Shown here in pieces: positions 41,726 to 52,368 of a DNA stretch of 64,000 nucleotides. A model generated the notes under the pieces. It was not told the DNA's origin and ran no database searches. It worked only from the letters and a program-made list of their open reading frames with translations. The DNA is taken from NCBI RefSeq assembly GCF_015319165.1, contig NZ_JADIVZ010000017.1, forward strand, positions 1 to 64,000, in the 5' to 3' direction. The DNA is from Nocardioides acrostichi (GTDB lineage Bacteria; Actinomycetota; Actinomycetes; Propionibacteriales; Nocardioidaceae). Position 1 is the stretch's first letter. Every line of letters begins with the position of its first letter. Position numbers and translations under genes: made by a program.

Positions 41726-42732
41726 TGGGAACCTCCCTTGGTCGGACCGTCCGGCTTCTGACCACCGGACTTCTTGCGCTGGGACCGGCTCTGCTTCTTC
41801 GGCTGCTGGCGCTGCGAGGGGCGCGCCTCCGGAGCACTGCCGGTGTCGGTCTCGGGGGCCTTGTAGACCTCGCCGTGCTTGTCGGCCTTCGCCTTGTCTC
41901 GATCGATCTTGGCCTGGAACGCAGGCGTCCCCGGAGCTGGGTTGTTCCGGATCACGTAGAACTGCTGACCCATGGTCCAGAGGTTCGAGGTGGTCCAGTA
42001 GAGGAGCACACCGATCGGGAAGGCGACGCCACCGAGACCGAAGGCGACGGGGAGGATGTAGAGCAGCATCTTCTGCTGCTGCGCGTACTGACCCGTCATC
42101 GCATCGGCCGGCATGTTCTTGCTCATCAGCTGACGCTGGGTCGTGAAGGTCGTAGCCGTCATGGCGATGACCAGAAACAGTGCGAGCAGCATGACGCTGA
42201 GCTGGCCGCCGTCCGGTTGCCATACCCGGGATCCCCAGAAGCTCTCCTTGAGCGGAATCGCCCCGAAGAGAGCCGACTTGCCGAAGCTCGAGGCCAAGTT
42301 GTCAGTGAGGAAGCCGTGCGGCGTGTTGTTGCGGGCGGCCTCGTTGAGCAGATGGAACAGCGTGAAGAAGATCGGCATCTGGAGCAGGATCGGCAAGCAC
42401 GAGGCGAACGGGTTGGTGCCCGACTCCTTGTAGAGCTTCATCGTCTCCTGGCCGAGACGCTCGCGATCGTGCCCGTACTTCTTCTGCAGCTCACGCACCT
42501 GCGGCTGCAGCAACTGCATGTTGCGACTGGACTTGATCTGCTTGACGAACAGCGGGATCAGCGCCGCCCGGATCACGAGAGTCAGCCCCACGATCGAGAG
42601 AGCCCACGCCACGCCGCCGTCGGGGTTGAGACCCAGCAGGCTCAGCAGCTTGTGCCAAGCGATGAGCACACCCGAGATCGCGTAGTACAGCGGTGTCGCG
42701 ATGAAGCCGAAGAGATTGCCGATGGCACCCAC
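41722..42732 (-). CDS. yidC: membrane protein insertase YidC
   Basis: YidC inserts and folds inner-membrane proteins, alone or with SecYEG. The 336-residue protein is the short Gram-positive type with five membrane helices: GNLFGFIATPLYYAISGVLI, GVAWALSIVGLTLVIRAALI with the functional Arg, NPFASCLPILLQMPIFFTLF, the LSVMLLALFLVIAMTA helix and FGLGGVAFPIGVLLYWTTSN. The C-terminal 70 residues are basic and Gln-rich (QRQQPKKQSRSQRKKSG) and may bind ribosomes. GTG 42732 has AAGGAG upstream. It follows yidD by 3 bases. Confidence 0.96.
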   Translation of the reverse strand: MGAIGNLFGFIATPLYYAISGVLIAWHKLLSLLGLNPDGGVAWALSIVGLTLVIRAALIPLFVKQIKSSRNMQLLQPQVRELQKKYGHDRERLGQETMKLYKESGTNPFASCLPILLQMPIFFTLFHLLNEAARNNTPHGFLTDNLASSFGKSALFGAIPLKESFWGSRVWQPDGGQLSVMLLALFLVIAMTATTFTTQRQLMSKNMPADAMTGQYAQQQKMLLYILPVAFGLGGVAFPIGVLLYWTTSNLWTMGQQFYVIRNNPAPGTPAFQAKIDRDKAKADKHGEVYKAPETDTGSAPEARPSQRQQPKKQSRSQRKKSGGQKPDGPTKGGSQ

Positions 42733-42735
42733 GGT

Positions 42736-43047
42736 TCAGACTCCTTGCCGTTGTGGCCGACGACGAGAGGCCAGCGTCCAAGGCTGGTCGACGTCGGATG
42801 ATTGCTCGTGAGGAATGCTCGCCACGGACCGCGACACACCGGGCACCGGATCGTAGCCGCCGGGTGCCCACGGATGGCACCGAAGGAGTCGTCGCGTCGC
42901 CAGCCACGACCCGCGCGAGGCTCCGTGGTGCGTCACGGCATCGAGTGCGTAGGCCGAGCAGCTCGGGTAGTAGCGGCAGACCTGCCCGTAGAGAGGGCTG
43001 ATCGCGAAGCGGTAGGCCCGCAGGAAACCGATGAGCACCATCCTCAT
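42736..43047 (-). CDS. yidD: membrane protein insertion efficiency factor YidD
   Basis: A 103-residue small membrane-associated protein that aids YidC. The family core is RAYRFAISPLYGQVCRYYPSCSAYALDAV and RRLLRCHPWAPGGYDPVP with three conserved Cys. It overlaps rnpA by four bases and precedes yidC by three. Confidence 0.95.
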   Translation of the reverse strand: MRMVLIGFLRAYRFAISPLYGQVCRYYPSCSAYALDAVTHHGASRGSWLATRRLLRCHPWAPGGYDPVPGVSRSVASIPHEQSSDVDQPWTLASRRRPQRQGV

Positions 43048-43397
43048 GGTCGAACTCGCTTTCCGGCCCGGGCCAGCGCCTCGTCGAGGTCGCGACCGAG
43101 CTGGCTCGCGGAGACCGTCGCCGAGGCAGGCAAGGCACGCACGACGACCGCCGTACCCGAAGGCAACTGGGAGAGCCGAGAGCGCAACAGGTGTCGCAGG
43201 CGCCGCTTGACCCGATTGCGCACGACAGCGTTGCCCACCCTCTTGCTCACCACGAGACCAGCCTGCGACGCCTTACCGAGCGAACCGTCGCTCGGCAGCA
43301 GGTGCACGACCAGCGAGTCGCGCCCTGCTCTGCTTCCCGACCGCGTCACGGCTCGGAACTGAGCCGAGCGACGCATCCGCTGGTCCGCGGCTAGCAC
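43044..43397 (-). CDS. rnpA: ribonuclease P protein component
   Basis: The protein subunit of RNase P, which trims the 5' ends of tRNA precursors. The 117-residue protein has the RNR motif VVRNRVKRRLRHLLRSRL and VSKRVGNAV. It lies 15 bases after rpmH and overlaps yidD, the standard order. Confidence 0.95.
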   Translation of the reverse strand: MLAADQRMRRSAQFRAVTRSGSRAGRDSLVVHLLPSDGSLGKASQAGLVVSKRVGNAVVRNRVKRRLRHLLRSRLSQLPSGTAVVVRALPASATVSASQLGRDLDEALARAGKRVRP

Positions 43398-43412
43398 CGT
43401 CGTGGAGCGGTG

Positions 43413-43550
43413 TCAGACGCTCAGGCTCTTGCGACCCTTGCGCCGACGCGAGCTCAGGATGGCCCGACCGGCGCGCGTGCGCATGCGCAGTCGGAAACCG
43501 TGCACCTTGTGGCGACGACGGTTGTTCGGCTGGTACGTACGCTTGCTCAC
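43413..43550 (-). CDS. rpmH: 50S ribosomal protein L34
   Basis: A 45-residue, very basic protein at the polypeptide tunnel side of the large subunit. The whole family sequence is visible: MSKRTYQPNNRRRHKVHGFR, then LRMRTRAGRAILSSRRRKGR and KSLSV. It starts at GTG 43550 with GGGAAG upstream. It leads the leftward rpmH-rnpA-yidD-yidC-jag run and is divergent from dnaA. Confidence 0.97.
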   Translation of the reverse strand: MSKRTYQPNNRRRHKVHGFRLRMRTRAGRAILSSRRRKGRKSLSV

Positions 43551-44108
43551 GGCACTTCCCTACTCACTGACCCGGCTGTGCCGGGTCGCCTATTCGATGG
43601 TCATGGTGCGACTGGGTGCGTGCACGCACATCGCGCGGCGCCGGAGCGCCGAGGAGGTCCGGCGTGGCGACCGCGCAGACATGGACGCCACGCCTACGCT
43701 GACACACACCCCCAACACCACGCTTCGCTGGAGCGAAGGCGCAGGCTGACGGCAGTGACCGGCCAACGGTACGCGGCTGCGTCGAAGAGGGTCAAACCGT
43801 GCTCCACCCCGCGGCCGGCCTCCTGGCCCTCCCCCTGTGGAGAACATCTTGCTCGGGCGAGTGCGAGGGGTTAGGTTCGCCCGACACCACGACATCGTGG
43901 CCCGGCGAGACCCCAATGGTCTGGCGCGGGCCGGATCGGGCGACGCCGCGGCTTCGAAAACGCTCCTGACCTGCACCGAAGCATGCGGGACGGGCCTCGG
44001 GGTGCGACCCGCCCAGCAGTACTCGCACGGCCACGGAGCCTGGTCCACAACCTGTGGAGCAGCCTGTGGAGAACAACTGACGATCATCCGGGAGAGGTGG
44101 CAGCAGGC
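43551..44108. promoter_or_regulatory. rpmH-dnaA divergent region with DnaA-box-like sites
   Basis: This 558-bp gap holds the rpmH and dnaA promoters. Reverse-strand boxes TGTGGAGAA occur at 43836-43844 and 44065-44073 (complement TTCTCCACA, one change from TTGTCCACA), TGTGGAGCA at 44053-44061, and the forward TGGTCCACA (one change) at 44041-44049. The last three lie within 70 bases of the dnaA start, so DnaA probably controls its own gene. The -35/-10 boxes are not obvious. Confidence 0.55.
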
Positions 44109-45548
44109 GTGGACGACGGCGCGCAGCAGGCCCAGACATTGGCTCAGGCCTGGCGTGACGTGGTCGGCGGCCTCGAACCCAAGCAGCGCGCCTGGCTGCG
44201 AGCCAGCGAGCCGGTCACGATGCACGGCACGACCGCGATCATCGCGGTCCCCAACGACTTCACCCGTCATCAGGTCGAGGGTCGCTTGCGCCCGCAACTC
44301 GAGGACTCGCTCTCCGTGGCGTTCGACCACGAGGTGCGCATCGCCGTGACCGTCACACCCGAGCTCGACGAGGAAGAGTCGGCCCCGGCAGACGAGGGCA
44401 ATATATCGACATATCAACAGATCGATGAATCTTCCTCCTCCGTGCCCGCCGACGAGAACCCACCCCTCGCCGACGTCGTCAGCCTCGAACAGCGCACCAG
44501 CGCCCACGAGGCACGCCTGAACCCGAAGTACTCGTTCGAGACGTTCGTCATCGGATCCTCCAACCGCTTCCCGCACGCCGCCGCCGTCGCCGTCGCCGAA
44601 GCACCGGGCAAGGCCTACAACCCGCTGCTCGTCTACGGCGACTCCGGGCTCGGCAAGACGCATCTCCTCCACGCCATCGGCCACTACGTCCGCAGCCTCT
44701 ACAGCGGATCCCGCGTGCGCTACGTCTCCAGCGAGGAGTTCACCAACGAGTTCATCAACGCCATCCGCGACGACCGGCAGGACCGCTTCAAGCGGCGCTA
44801 CCGCGAGGTCGACGTCCTGCTCATCGACGACATCCAGTTCCTCGAGGGCAAGACACAGACCCAGGAGGAGTTCTTCCACACCTTCAACACCCTGCACAAC
44901 GCGAACAAGCAGATCGTGCTGACCTCCGACCGCGCCCCCAAGCGACTCGAAGCCCTCGAGGACCGACTGCGCAACCGCTTCGAGTGGGGCTTGATCACCG
45001 ACGTCCAGCCCCCCGACCTCGAGACCCGCATCGCGATCCTGCGCAAGAAGGCCGCGATGGACCGCCTCACCGCGCCGCCCGACGTCTTGGAGTTCATCGC
45101 CTCCAAGATCCAGACGAACATCCGCGAACTCGAGGGGGCGCTCATCCGGGTCACGGCCTTCGCCAACCTCAACCGCCAAGAGGTCGACATGACCCTGGCC
45201 AGCATCGTGTTGAAGGATCTCATCCCCGAGGGCGCCGAACCCGAGATCACCGCCGGCCTCATCATTGCCCAGACCGCGGCGTACTTCGGTCTCTCCATCG
45301 ACGAGCTGACCGGCCCCAGCCGCGGCAGACATCTGGTGATGGCGCGCCAGATCGCCATGTACCTCTGTCGCGAGCTCACCGACCTCTCCCTGCCCAAGAT
45401 CGGCGCCCAGTTCGGCAACCGCGACCACACGACAGTCATGTACGCCGATCGCAAGATCAACACCCTGCTCGCCGAACGCCGGGCGGTGTTCAACCAGGTC
45501 AGCGAGCTCACGAACCGGATCAAGGTGCAGGCCCGCCAGTCAGGGTGA
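44109..45548 (+). CDS. dnaA: chromosomal replication initiator DnaA
   Basis: DnaA binds DnaA boxes, melts oriC and recruits DnaB. The 479-residue protein has domain I (about 1-80, AWRDVVGGLEPKQRAWLRAS), an acidic linker, and domain III with PKYSFETFVIGSSNRFPHAA, Walker A GDSGLGKT (177-184) and Walker B LLIDDIQF (237-244). Domain IV has FGNRDHTTVMYADRK (435-449). I start at GTG 44109 with GAGAGGTGG upstream. The domain II codons near 44400-44430 are unusually AT-rich (AATATATCGACATATC). Confidence 0.97.
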   Translation: MDDGAQQAQTLAQAWRDVVGGLEPKQRAWLRASEPVTMHGTTAIIAVPNDFTRHQVEGRLRPQLEDSLSVAFDHEVRIAVTVTPELDEEESAPADEGNISTYQQIDESSSSVPADENPPLADVVSLEQRTSAHEARLNPKYSFETFVIGSSNRFPHAAAVAVAEAPGKAYNPLLVYGDSGLGKTHLLHAIGHYVRSLYSGSRVRYVSSEEFTNEFINAIRDDRQDRFKRRYREVDVLLIDDIQFLEGKTQTQEEFFHTFNTLHNANKQIVLTSDRAPKRLEALEDRLRNRFEWGLITDVQPPDLETRIAILRKKAAMDRLTAPPDVLEFIASKIQTNIRELEGALIRVTAFANLNRQEVDMTLASIVLKDLIPEGAEPEITAGLIIAQTAAYFGLSIDELTGPSRGRHLVMARQIAMYLCRELTDLSLPKIGAQFGNRDHTTVMYADRKINTLLAERRAVFNQVSELTNRIKVQARQSG

Positions 45549-45913
45549 GCCCGAGCATCTACTCGAGCACTGTGGACGGCTGGTCCCGGAACCTACGAAC
45601 TACACGGGGAGGATCTGTGGAGGAGTCGCCGCGACCGTGCAGGTTCCCCGGCGCCGTGCACACCGAGAGCCCGCCCCTCCCCTGTGATTCCACAGCCCCT
45701 GTGCACCTCGATTGAGCCTTGCCACCTGCGCAAACGGACCTCCTCCACAGTTTCCACCGCTCCTACTCCCACCACTGGCCCCTACTCATCCCTCGAGACC
45801 TGCACACCTCTGCTCGATCGCGAACAGGGGAAAACCACCCTGGCGCTCCCTCAGTGCCACGAGCGCGTGGCAGGATTCGACTCCCACCTCGACAAGCGAA
45901 GGATTCGACTGAA
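45549..45913. other. putative oriC (dnaA-dnaN intergenic region)
   Basis: The 365-bp dnaA-dnaN gap is the usual actinobacterial origin. It has relaxed DnaA-box candidates: TGTGGACGG 45571-45579, TGTGGAGGA 45616-45624, GATTCCACA 45686-45694 and TCCTCCACA 45741-45749, in both directions. None is a perfect TTGTCCACA. AGGATTCGACT is repeated at 45872-45882 and 45900-45910, next to the dnaN start. The strongest evidence is gene context; a real AT-rich melting region is not evident. Confidence 0.65.
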
Positions 45914-47047
45914 GTGAAGTTCCGCGTCGAACGCGACGTCCTGGCCGACGCCGTCGCCTGGGCAGCGCGAAGCCTGCCGCTTCGTCCCAGTGCCCCCGTG
46001 CTCGCCGGACTCCTCATCGAGGCAGGAGGCGACGGACTCGTGCTCTCCTCCTTCGACTACGAGACCTCCGCTCGCGCCACGCTCGAGGCCGAGGTGCTGG
46101 AGGCCGGCCGTGCGCTCGTCAGCGGTCGGCTGCTCGCCGACATCTGCCGAAGTCTGCCCGCCAAGCCGGTCGAGCTCTCGCTCGAGGAAGCCCGGGTCTC
46201 ACTGACTTGTGGCTCGGCCCGCTTCAGCCTCCAGACGATGCCGGTCGACGACTACCCCTCGTTGCCCACCATGCCCGCCGCCACGGGCACCGTCGACAGC
46301 GATCTCTTCGCTCATGCCGTCCAGCAGGCGGTCACCGCGGCCGGCCGCGACGACATGCTCCCCGTGCTCACCGGTGTGCGGCTGGAGATCGACGGAGACA
46401 GCGTCTCGCTGCTCGCCACCGACCGCTTCCGACTCTCCCTGCGCGAGTTGGTGTGGCGCCCAGGCACGCCCGACGAGACCCTCGCCGCCCTGGTGCCCGC
46501 CAAGGTGCTCGCCGACACGGCGAAGTCACTGACCGCCGGCAGCCAGGTCACCATCGCGCTCTCCGCAGGTGGCAGCGGTGAGGGGCTCATCGGTTTCGAG
46601 GGAGCCGGGCGCGGCGGAGTGCGCCGCACCACCACCCGGCTGCTCGACGGCGAGTTCCCGAAGGTCCGCAGCCTCTTCCCGACCGAGCACCTCACCACGG
46701 CGAGGGTCGAGAAGGCCGCCCTCATCGAGTCGGTCAAGCGCGTCGCTCTCGTCGCCGAGCGCAACACCGCCGTGCAGCTCGCCTTCACCGACGGCGTGCT
46801 CACGCTCGACGCGGGTTCGGGCGACGAGGCGCAGGCTTCGGAGTCGGTCGAGACCCAGATGACCGGTGAGGACCTCACCACCGGGTTCAATCCCCAATTC
46901 CTGCTCGACGGCCTCTCGGCGATCGACGAGGACACCGTCGAATTGGCGTTCACGCAGGCCTCGAAGCCGGTGGTCATCACCGGAGTCGGCGCCGACGACG
47001 ACCCCGGGTTCCGCTACCTGCTGATGCCTCGGCGCCTGTTGTCGTGA
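45914..47047 (+). CDS. dnaN: DNA polymerase III beta subunit (sliding clamp)
   Basis: The ring-shaped clamp that tethers polymerase to DNA. The 377-residue protein has three clamp domains: KFRVERDVLADAVAWAARSL with RPSAPVLAGLLIEA, the middle ELVWRPGTPDETLAALVPAK and HAVQQAVTAAGRDDMLPVLTG, and TTGFNPQFLLDGLSAI to the final DDPGFRYLLMPRRL. I start at GTG 45914 (VKFRVERDV); the frame upstream reads through oriC and has no clamp sequence. AAGGA lies about ten bases before the start. Confidence 0.96.
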   Translation: MKFRVERDVLADAVAWAARSLPLRPSAPVLAGLLIEAGGDGLVLSSFDYETSARATLEAEVLEAGRALVSGRLLADICRSLPAKPVELSLEEARVSLTCGSARFSLQTMPVDDYPSLPTMPAATGTVDSDLFAHAVQQAVTAAGRDDMLPVLTGVRLEIDGDSVSLLATDRFRLSLRELVWRPGTPDETLAALVPAKVLADTAKSLTAGSQVTIALSAGGSGEGLIGFEGAGRGGVRRTTTRLLDGEFPKVRSLFPTEHLTTARVEKAALIESVKRVALVAERNTAVQLAFTDGVLTLDAGSGDEAQASESVETQMTGEDLTTGFNPQFLLDGLSAIDEDTVELAFTQASKPVVITGVGADDDPGFRYLLMPRRLLS

Positions 47048-47146
47048 CCACCCACTCCTGACCGCGGACGACCGGCGCTGCGTACCGCTGGCTACCGTGG
47101 CCGCGTCACCGAAGGATCTGCCGCCAGCGCTAGAAGGAGCCGCCCC

Positions 47147-48043
47147 ATGCATCTCGGTCTCGTCGGTCTCGGAAAGATGGGTGGCAACATGCGCACCCGC
47201 TTGCGCAACGCCGGGCACACGGTCGTGGGCTACGACCGCAACCAGGATCTCTCCGACTCCACCTCGTTGGCCGACATGGTCGATCAACTCCCGGAGCCGA
47301 AGGTCGTGTGGGTGATGGTGCCGGCCGGGGATCCGACGCATGGCACGATCGATGAGCTCAAGGGGCTCCTGGGCGAAGGTGACCTGGTCATCGATGGCGG
47401 CAACTCGCGCTACACCGACGACCAGGCCCACGCAGCGCAACTGGCAGAGCGTGGCATCGGCTTCGTCGACTGCGGCGTCTCCGGCGGAGTCTGGGGTCTC
47501 GAGAACGGCTACGCGCTCATGTGCGGCGGGGCAGACGAGTTCGTCGCCACGGCGCAGCCGATCTTCGATGCCCTCAAGCCCGACGGCGGCGGGTTCGTGC
47601 ACGCGGGGCAGAAGGCGGGCGCCGGACACTTCGCCAAGATGGTCCACAACGGCATCGAGTACGCCATGATGCAGGCCTACGCCGAGGGCTGGGAGCTGCT
47701 CGAGGCGGTCGACCTCGTCGAGAACGTGCCCGAGGTCTTCGCCTCCTGGCGCGAGGGCACCGTCATCCGATCCTGGCTGCTCGACCTGCTCACCACCGCA
47801 CTCGAGGACGACCATCACCTCGAGGCGCTCGAGGGCTGGGCCGACGACTCCGGTGAAGGTCGCTGGACCGTTCAGGCCGCCATCGACCACGCCGTGCCGA
47901 TGAACGCCATCGCCGCTTCGTTGTTCGCCCGCTTCGCCTCGCGACAGGACGACTCCCCGGCGATGAAGGCGATCGCCGCGATGCGCAACCAGTTCGGCGG
48001 CCATGCGGTGCACGTCGGGCCACCCGCCGGCGCCCAGGGCTGA
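47147..48043 (+). CDS. gnd: 6-phosphogluconate dehydrogenase, short form
   Basis: Oxidatively decarboxylates 6-phosphogluconate to ribulose 5-phosphate. The 298-residue protein is the short (GntZ/YqeC-like) form common here between dnaN and recF. Motifs are MHLGLVGLGKMGGNM (cofactor), VIDGGNSRYTDD, DCGVSGGVWGLENGYALMCG and HFAKMVHNGIEYAMMQAY with the catalytic Lys and Asn. AGAAGGAG precedes ATG 47147. A TACCGT at about 47094 is a likely -10. It is probably cotranscribed with recF, 36 bases on. Confidence 0.93.
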   Translation: MHLGLVGLGKMGGNMRTRLRNAGHTVVGYDRNQDLSDSTSLADMVDQLPEPKVVWVMVPAGDPTHGTIDELKGLLGEGDLVIDGGNSRYTDDQAHAAQLAERGIGFVDCGVSGGVWGLENGYALMCGGADEFVATAQPIFDALKPDGGGFVHAGQKAGAGHFAKMVHNGIEYAMMQAYAEGWELLEAVDLVENVPEVFASWREGTVIRSWLLDLLTTALEDDHHLEALEGWADDSGEGRWTVQAAIDHAVPMNAIAASLFARFASRQDDSPAMKAIAAMRNQFGGHAVHVGPPAGAQG

Positions 48044-48079
48044 CCGGCCGGCCCCTCACCCCACCTGATCGCGTTCGTC

Positions 48080-49252
48080 GTGCACGTCAGTCACCTCTCG
48101 CTGTACGACTTCCGCTCCTACCCGGTAGCGGAGGTCGCGCTGGAGCCAGGCGCCACGGCGCTCGTGGGTCGCAACGGGCAGGGCAAGACGAACCTCGTCG
48201 AGGCGATCGACTACCTCTCCCGCCTCTCCTCGCACCGCGTCGCCTCCGATGCCCCCCTGGTGCGGGCGGGTGCGGAGCGAGCGGTCGTGCGTGCCGCGGT
48301 CGTGCGCGAGGGCCGGACGGCGGTGCTCGAGGTCGAGATCAACCCGGGTCGCAGCAACCGGGCCAAGGTCAACCGCTCCGCGCTGCCACGCTCACGCGAG
48401 CTCATCGGGCTGGTCCGCACGGTGCTCTTCGCACCCGACGACCTCACCCTGGTGAAGGGCGACCCCGGTGACCGCCGACGGTTCCTCGACGATCTGCTCG
48501 TGCTGCGCGCGCCGCGGATCGCCGGCCTGCGCGCCGACTACGACCGGGTGCTGCGCCAGCGCAACAGCCTGCTCAAGACCGCGGGGGCCGCTCGCCGGGG
48601 CAGCAGCAGTGCAGAGGGCGCACTGGCCACCCTCTCGGTCTGGGACTCACACCTGGCCTCACTCGGTGCGGAACTTCTGGTGGCACGTCTCGACCTGGTC
48701 GATGCGATGCGCCCCTACGTCGCAGCCGCGTATGCGGCGGTCGCGCGAGGAGCCGGTCGCGACGCCGCCGATCTGGAGTACCGCCCCAGCGTCGAACTGC
48801 CCGACCAGCGTGACCTGCCCCAGGTCGAGAAGACCCTGCTGGCCGCGCTGGAGGACCGCCGTCGCGACGAGCTGGACCGCGGCGTCTCCCTCGTCGGGCC
48901 GCACCGCGACGAACTGCTTCTCACCCTGGCCACCGGGAGCGGCCCCGTCGACGTCGGCACCCGACTGCCGGTGAAGGGCTACGCCTCGCACGGGGAGTCG
49001 TGGTCGTTCGCGCTGGCCCTGCGGCTGGCCTCCTACGACCTGCTCCGCGACGACGGCGACGACCCGATCCTCATCCTCGACGACGTCTTCGCCGAGCTCG
49101 ACTCCACGCGGCGCGACCAGCTCGCCTCTCTGGTGGCCGATGCCGAGCAGGTGCTGGTCACCGCCGCCGTGCCCGAAGACGTGCCCGCCGCACTCGCCGG
49201 ACGCCGCTACACGGTGGCCGGCGGCGAGGTGCACGCCGAGGACGGGTCGTGA
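48080..49252 (+). CDS. recF: recombination mediator RecF
   Basis: An SMC-like ATPase that loads RecA at gaps. The 390-residue protein has Walker A ALVGRNGQGKTNLVEAI, LVKGDPGDRRRFLDDL, the signature near YASHGESWSFALALRLASYD, and Walker B PILILDDVFAELDSTRR. It starts at GTG 48080; no clear ribosome site. Its stop overlaps the dciA start by four bases. Confidence 0.96.
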   Translation: MHVSHLSLYDFRSYPVAEVALEPGATALVGRNGQGKTNLVEAIDYLSRLSSHRVASDAPLVRAGAERAVVRAAVVREGRTAVLEVEINPGRSNRAKVNRSALPRSRELIGLVRTVLFAPDDLTLVKGDPGDRRRFLDDLLVLRAPRIAGLRADYDRVLRQRNSLLKTAGAARRGSSSAEGALATLSVWDSHLASLGAELLVARLDLVDAMRPYVAAAYAAVARGAGRDAADLEYRPSVELPDQRDLPQVEKTLLAALEDRRRDELDRGVSLVGPHRDELLLTLATGSGPVDVGTRLPVKGYASHGESWSFALALRLASYDLLRDDGDDPILILDDVFAELDSTRRDQLASLVADAEQVLVTAAVPEDVPAALAGRRYTVAGGEVHAEDGS

Positions 49253-49848
49253 CCCAGCCCCCCGGCCAGGACGGCGAGCACGAGGATCCGGATCGCAGCC
49301 GGGATCTCGACGAGGAACTGGCCCAGGGTCCGGCAGAGGACGAGGGCGAGGAGCACCGCACCGACGGACTCGACCTGGCCCGGCGCGCCGCCCGCTCCCT
49401 GGCCGCCGCGGGTGGCGAACCCGCCCGCAGGCGCCCGGGCCGTCGTCCGACCGGAGCGCCGAAGGCCGGACGCCGAGGCCGGCCCGACGACCGCGACCCG
49501 CAACTGCTCGACGGCAGCCTCTCCCGCCTGGTCTCCGACCGCGGCTGGGAGCTCGACCTGCGCGTGCACGGCATCTTCGGTCGCTGGCCCACCCTGGTCG
49601 GCGAGGAGATCGCCGCGCACTCGACACCGGAGACCTTCGACGACGGCCGCCTCGTCCTGCGCACCGACTCCACCGCCTGGGCGACCCAGCTCCGGCTGCT
49701 CACACCCCAACTGATCGCCCGGCTGGCCGACGAGCTCGGCGCCGGCACCGTCGCCTCGATCGAGGTGCTCGGCCCGCACGGCCCGTCCTGGCGCAAAGGC
49801 CCCCGCAGCGTGCGCGACGGCCGCGGCCCGCGCGACACCTACGGCTAA
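49249..49848 (+). CDS. dciA: DciA (DUF721) helicase-associated protein
   Basis: DciA proteins help load the replicative helicase DnaB in bacteria without DnaC/DnaI. This 199-residue protein has an acidic, disordered first half, then a basic stretch (RRRPGRRPTGAPKAGRRG) and the DUF721 core: LSRLVSDRGWELDLRVHGIF, GRWPTLVGEEIAAHSTPET and STAWATQLRLLTPQLIARLA. GTG 49249 overlaps the recF stop (GTGA). Equivalent to Rv0004. Confidence 0.9.
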   Translation: MTQPPGQDGEHEDPDRSRDLDEELAQGPAEDEGEEHRTDGLDLARRAARSLAAAGGEPARRRPGRRPTGAPKAGRRGRPDDRDPQLLDGSLSRLVSDRGWELDLRVHGIFGRWPTLVGEEIAAHSTPETFDDGRLVLRTDSTAWATQLRLLTPQLIARLADELGAGTVASIEVLGPHGPSWRKGPRSVRDGRGPRDTYG

Positions 49849-50120
49849 GGTCTCGGGCGTCAGCGCGCAGGCACTCAGCGGCGCCCTGGCGGGTCAAGGG
49901 ACGTATGGGGCCACCACTACGGGGTCGCTCGTGCCTCTGAGCCGGGTTCTGGAGCCGCTGAGCGGCGGTCCTGAGACGACACGGACCCCTCGCCTGGGGA
50001 CGACGCGTGTTCTGAGGCTCTCAGACCGGTATCATGGCGGGTGGGGGTCAGGCGTCGTCGACGCACACCCCCGCCATCTCGTGGTGCGATGCGCCGCCCC
50101 CTGCCCAGAAGAGGTCAGCA

Positions 50121-52187
<2,067 letters not shown>

Positions 52188-52299
52188 CAGGAGCCACGAT
52201 GCACGCACGCTCGCCGCGTTGGCAGAGCTCGACGACCCGCTTCGCTCAGAGGTCGCCTTCGCTCCGCCGCCTTGCGATCGCACGCACCTCGTGACGCCT

Positions 52300-52368
52300 G
52301 CCTAGATGCCTATCCGGCTATCTAATGAATCCTCTAGAAATGCTTAGAGCAACACAGAGAGAGACATC
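52300..52368 (+). promoter_or_regulatory. AT-rich patch upstream of gyrA
   Basis: In the 181-bp gyrB-gyrA gap, about 52304-52350 (TATCCGGCTATCTAATGAAT, then CCTCTAGAAATGCTTAG) is markedly AT-rich for this chromosome. It could hold a separate gyrA promoter. GAGAGAG precedes the gyrA GTG. Confidence 0.35.

Noticed and set aside
43590..45428. 612-codon frame on the minus strand
   Set aside because: It is the complement of dnaA and its upstream region; DnaA motifs on the other strand are unambiguous.
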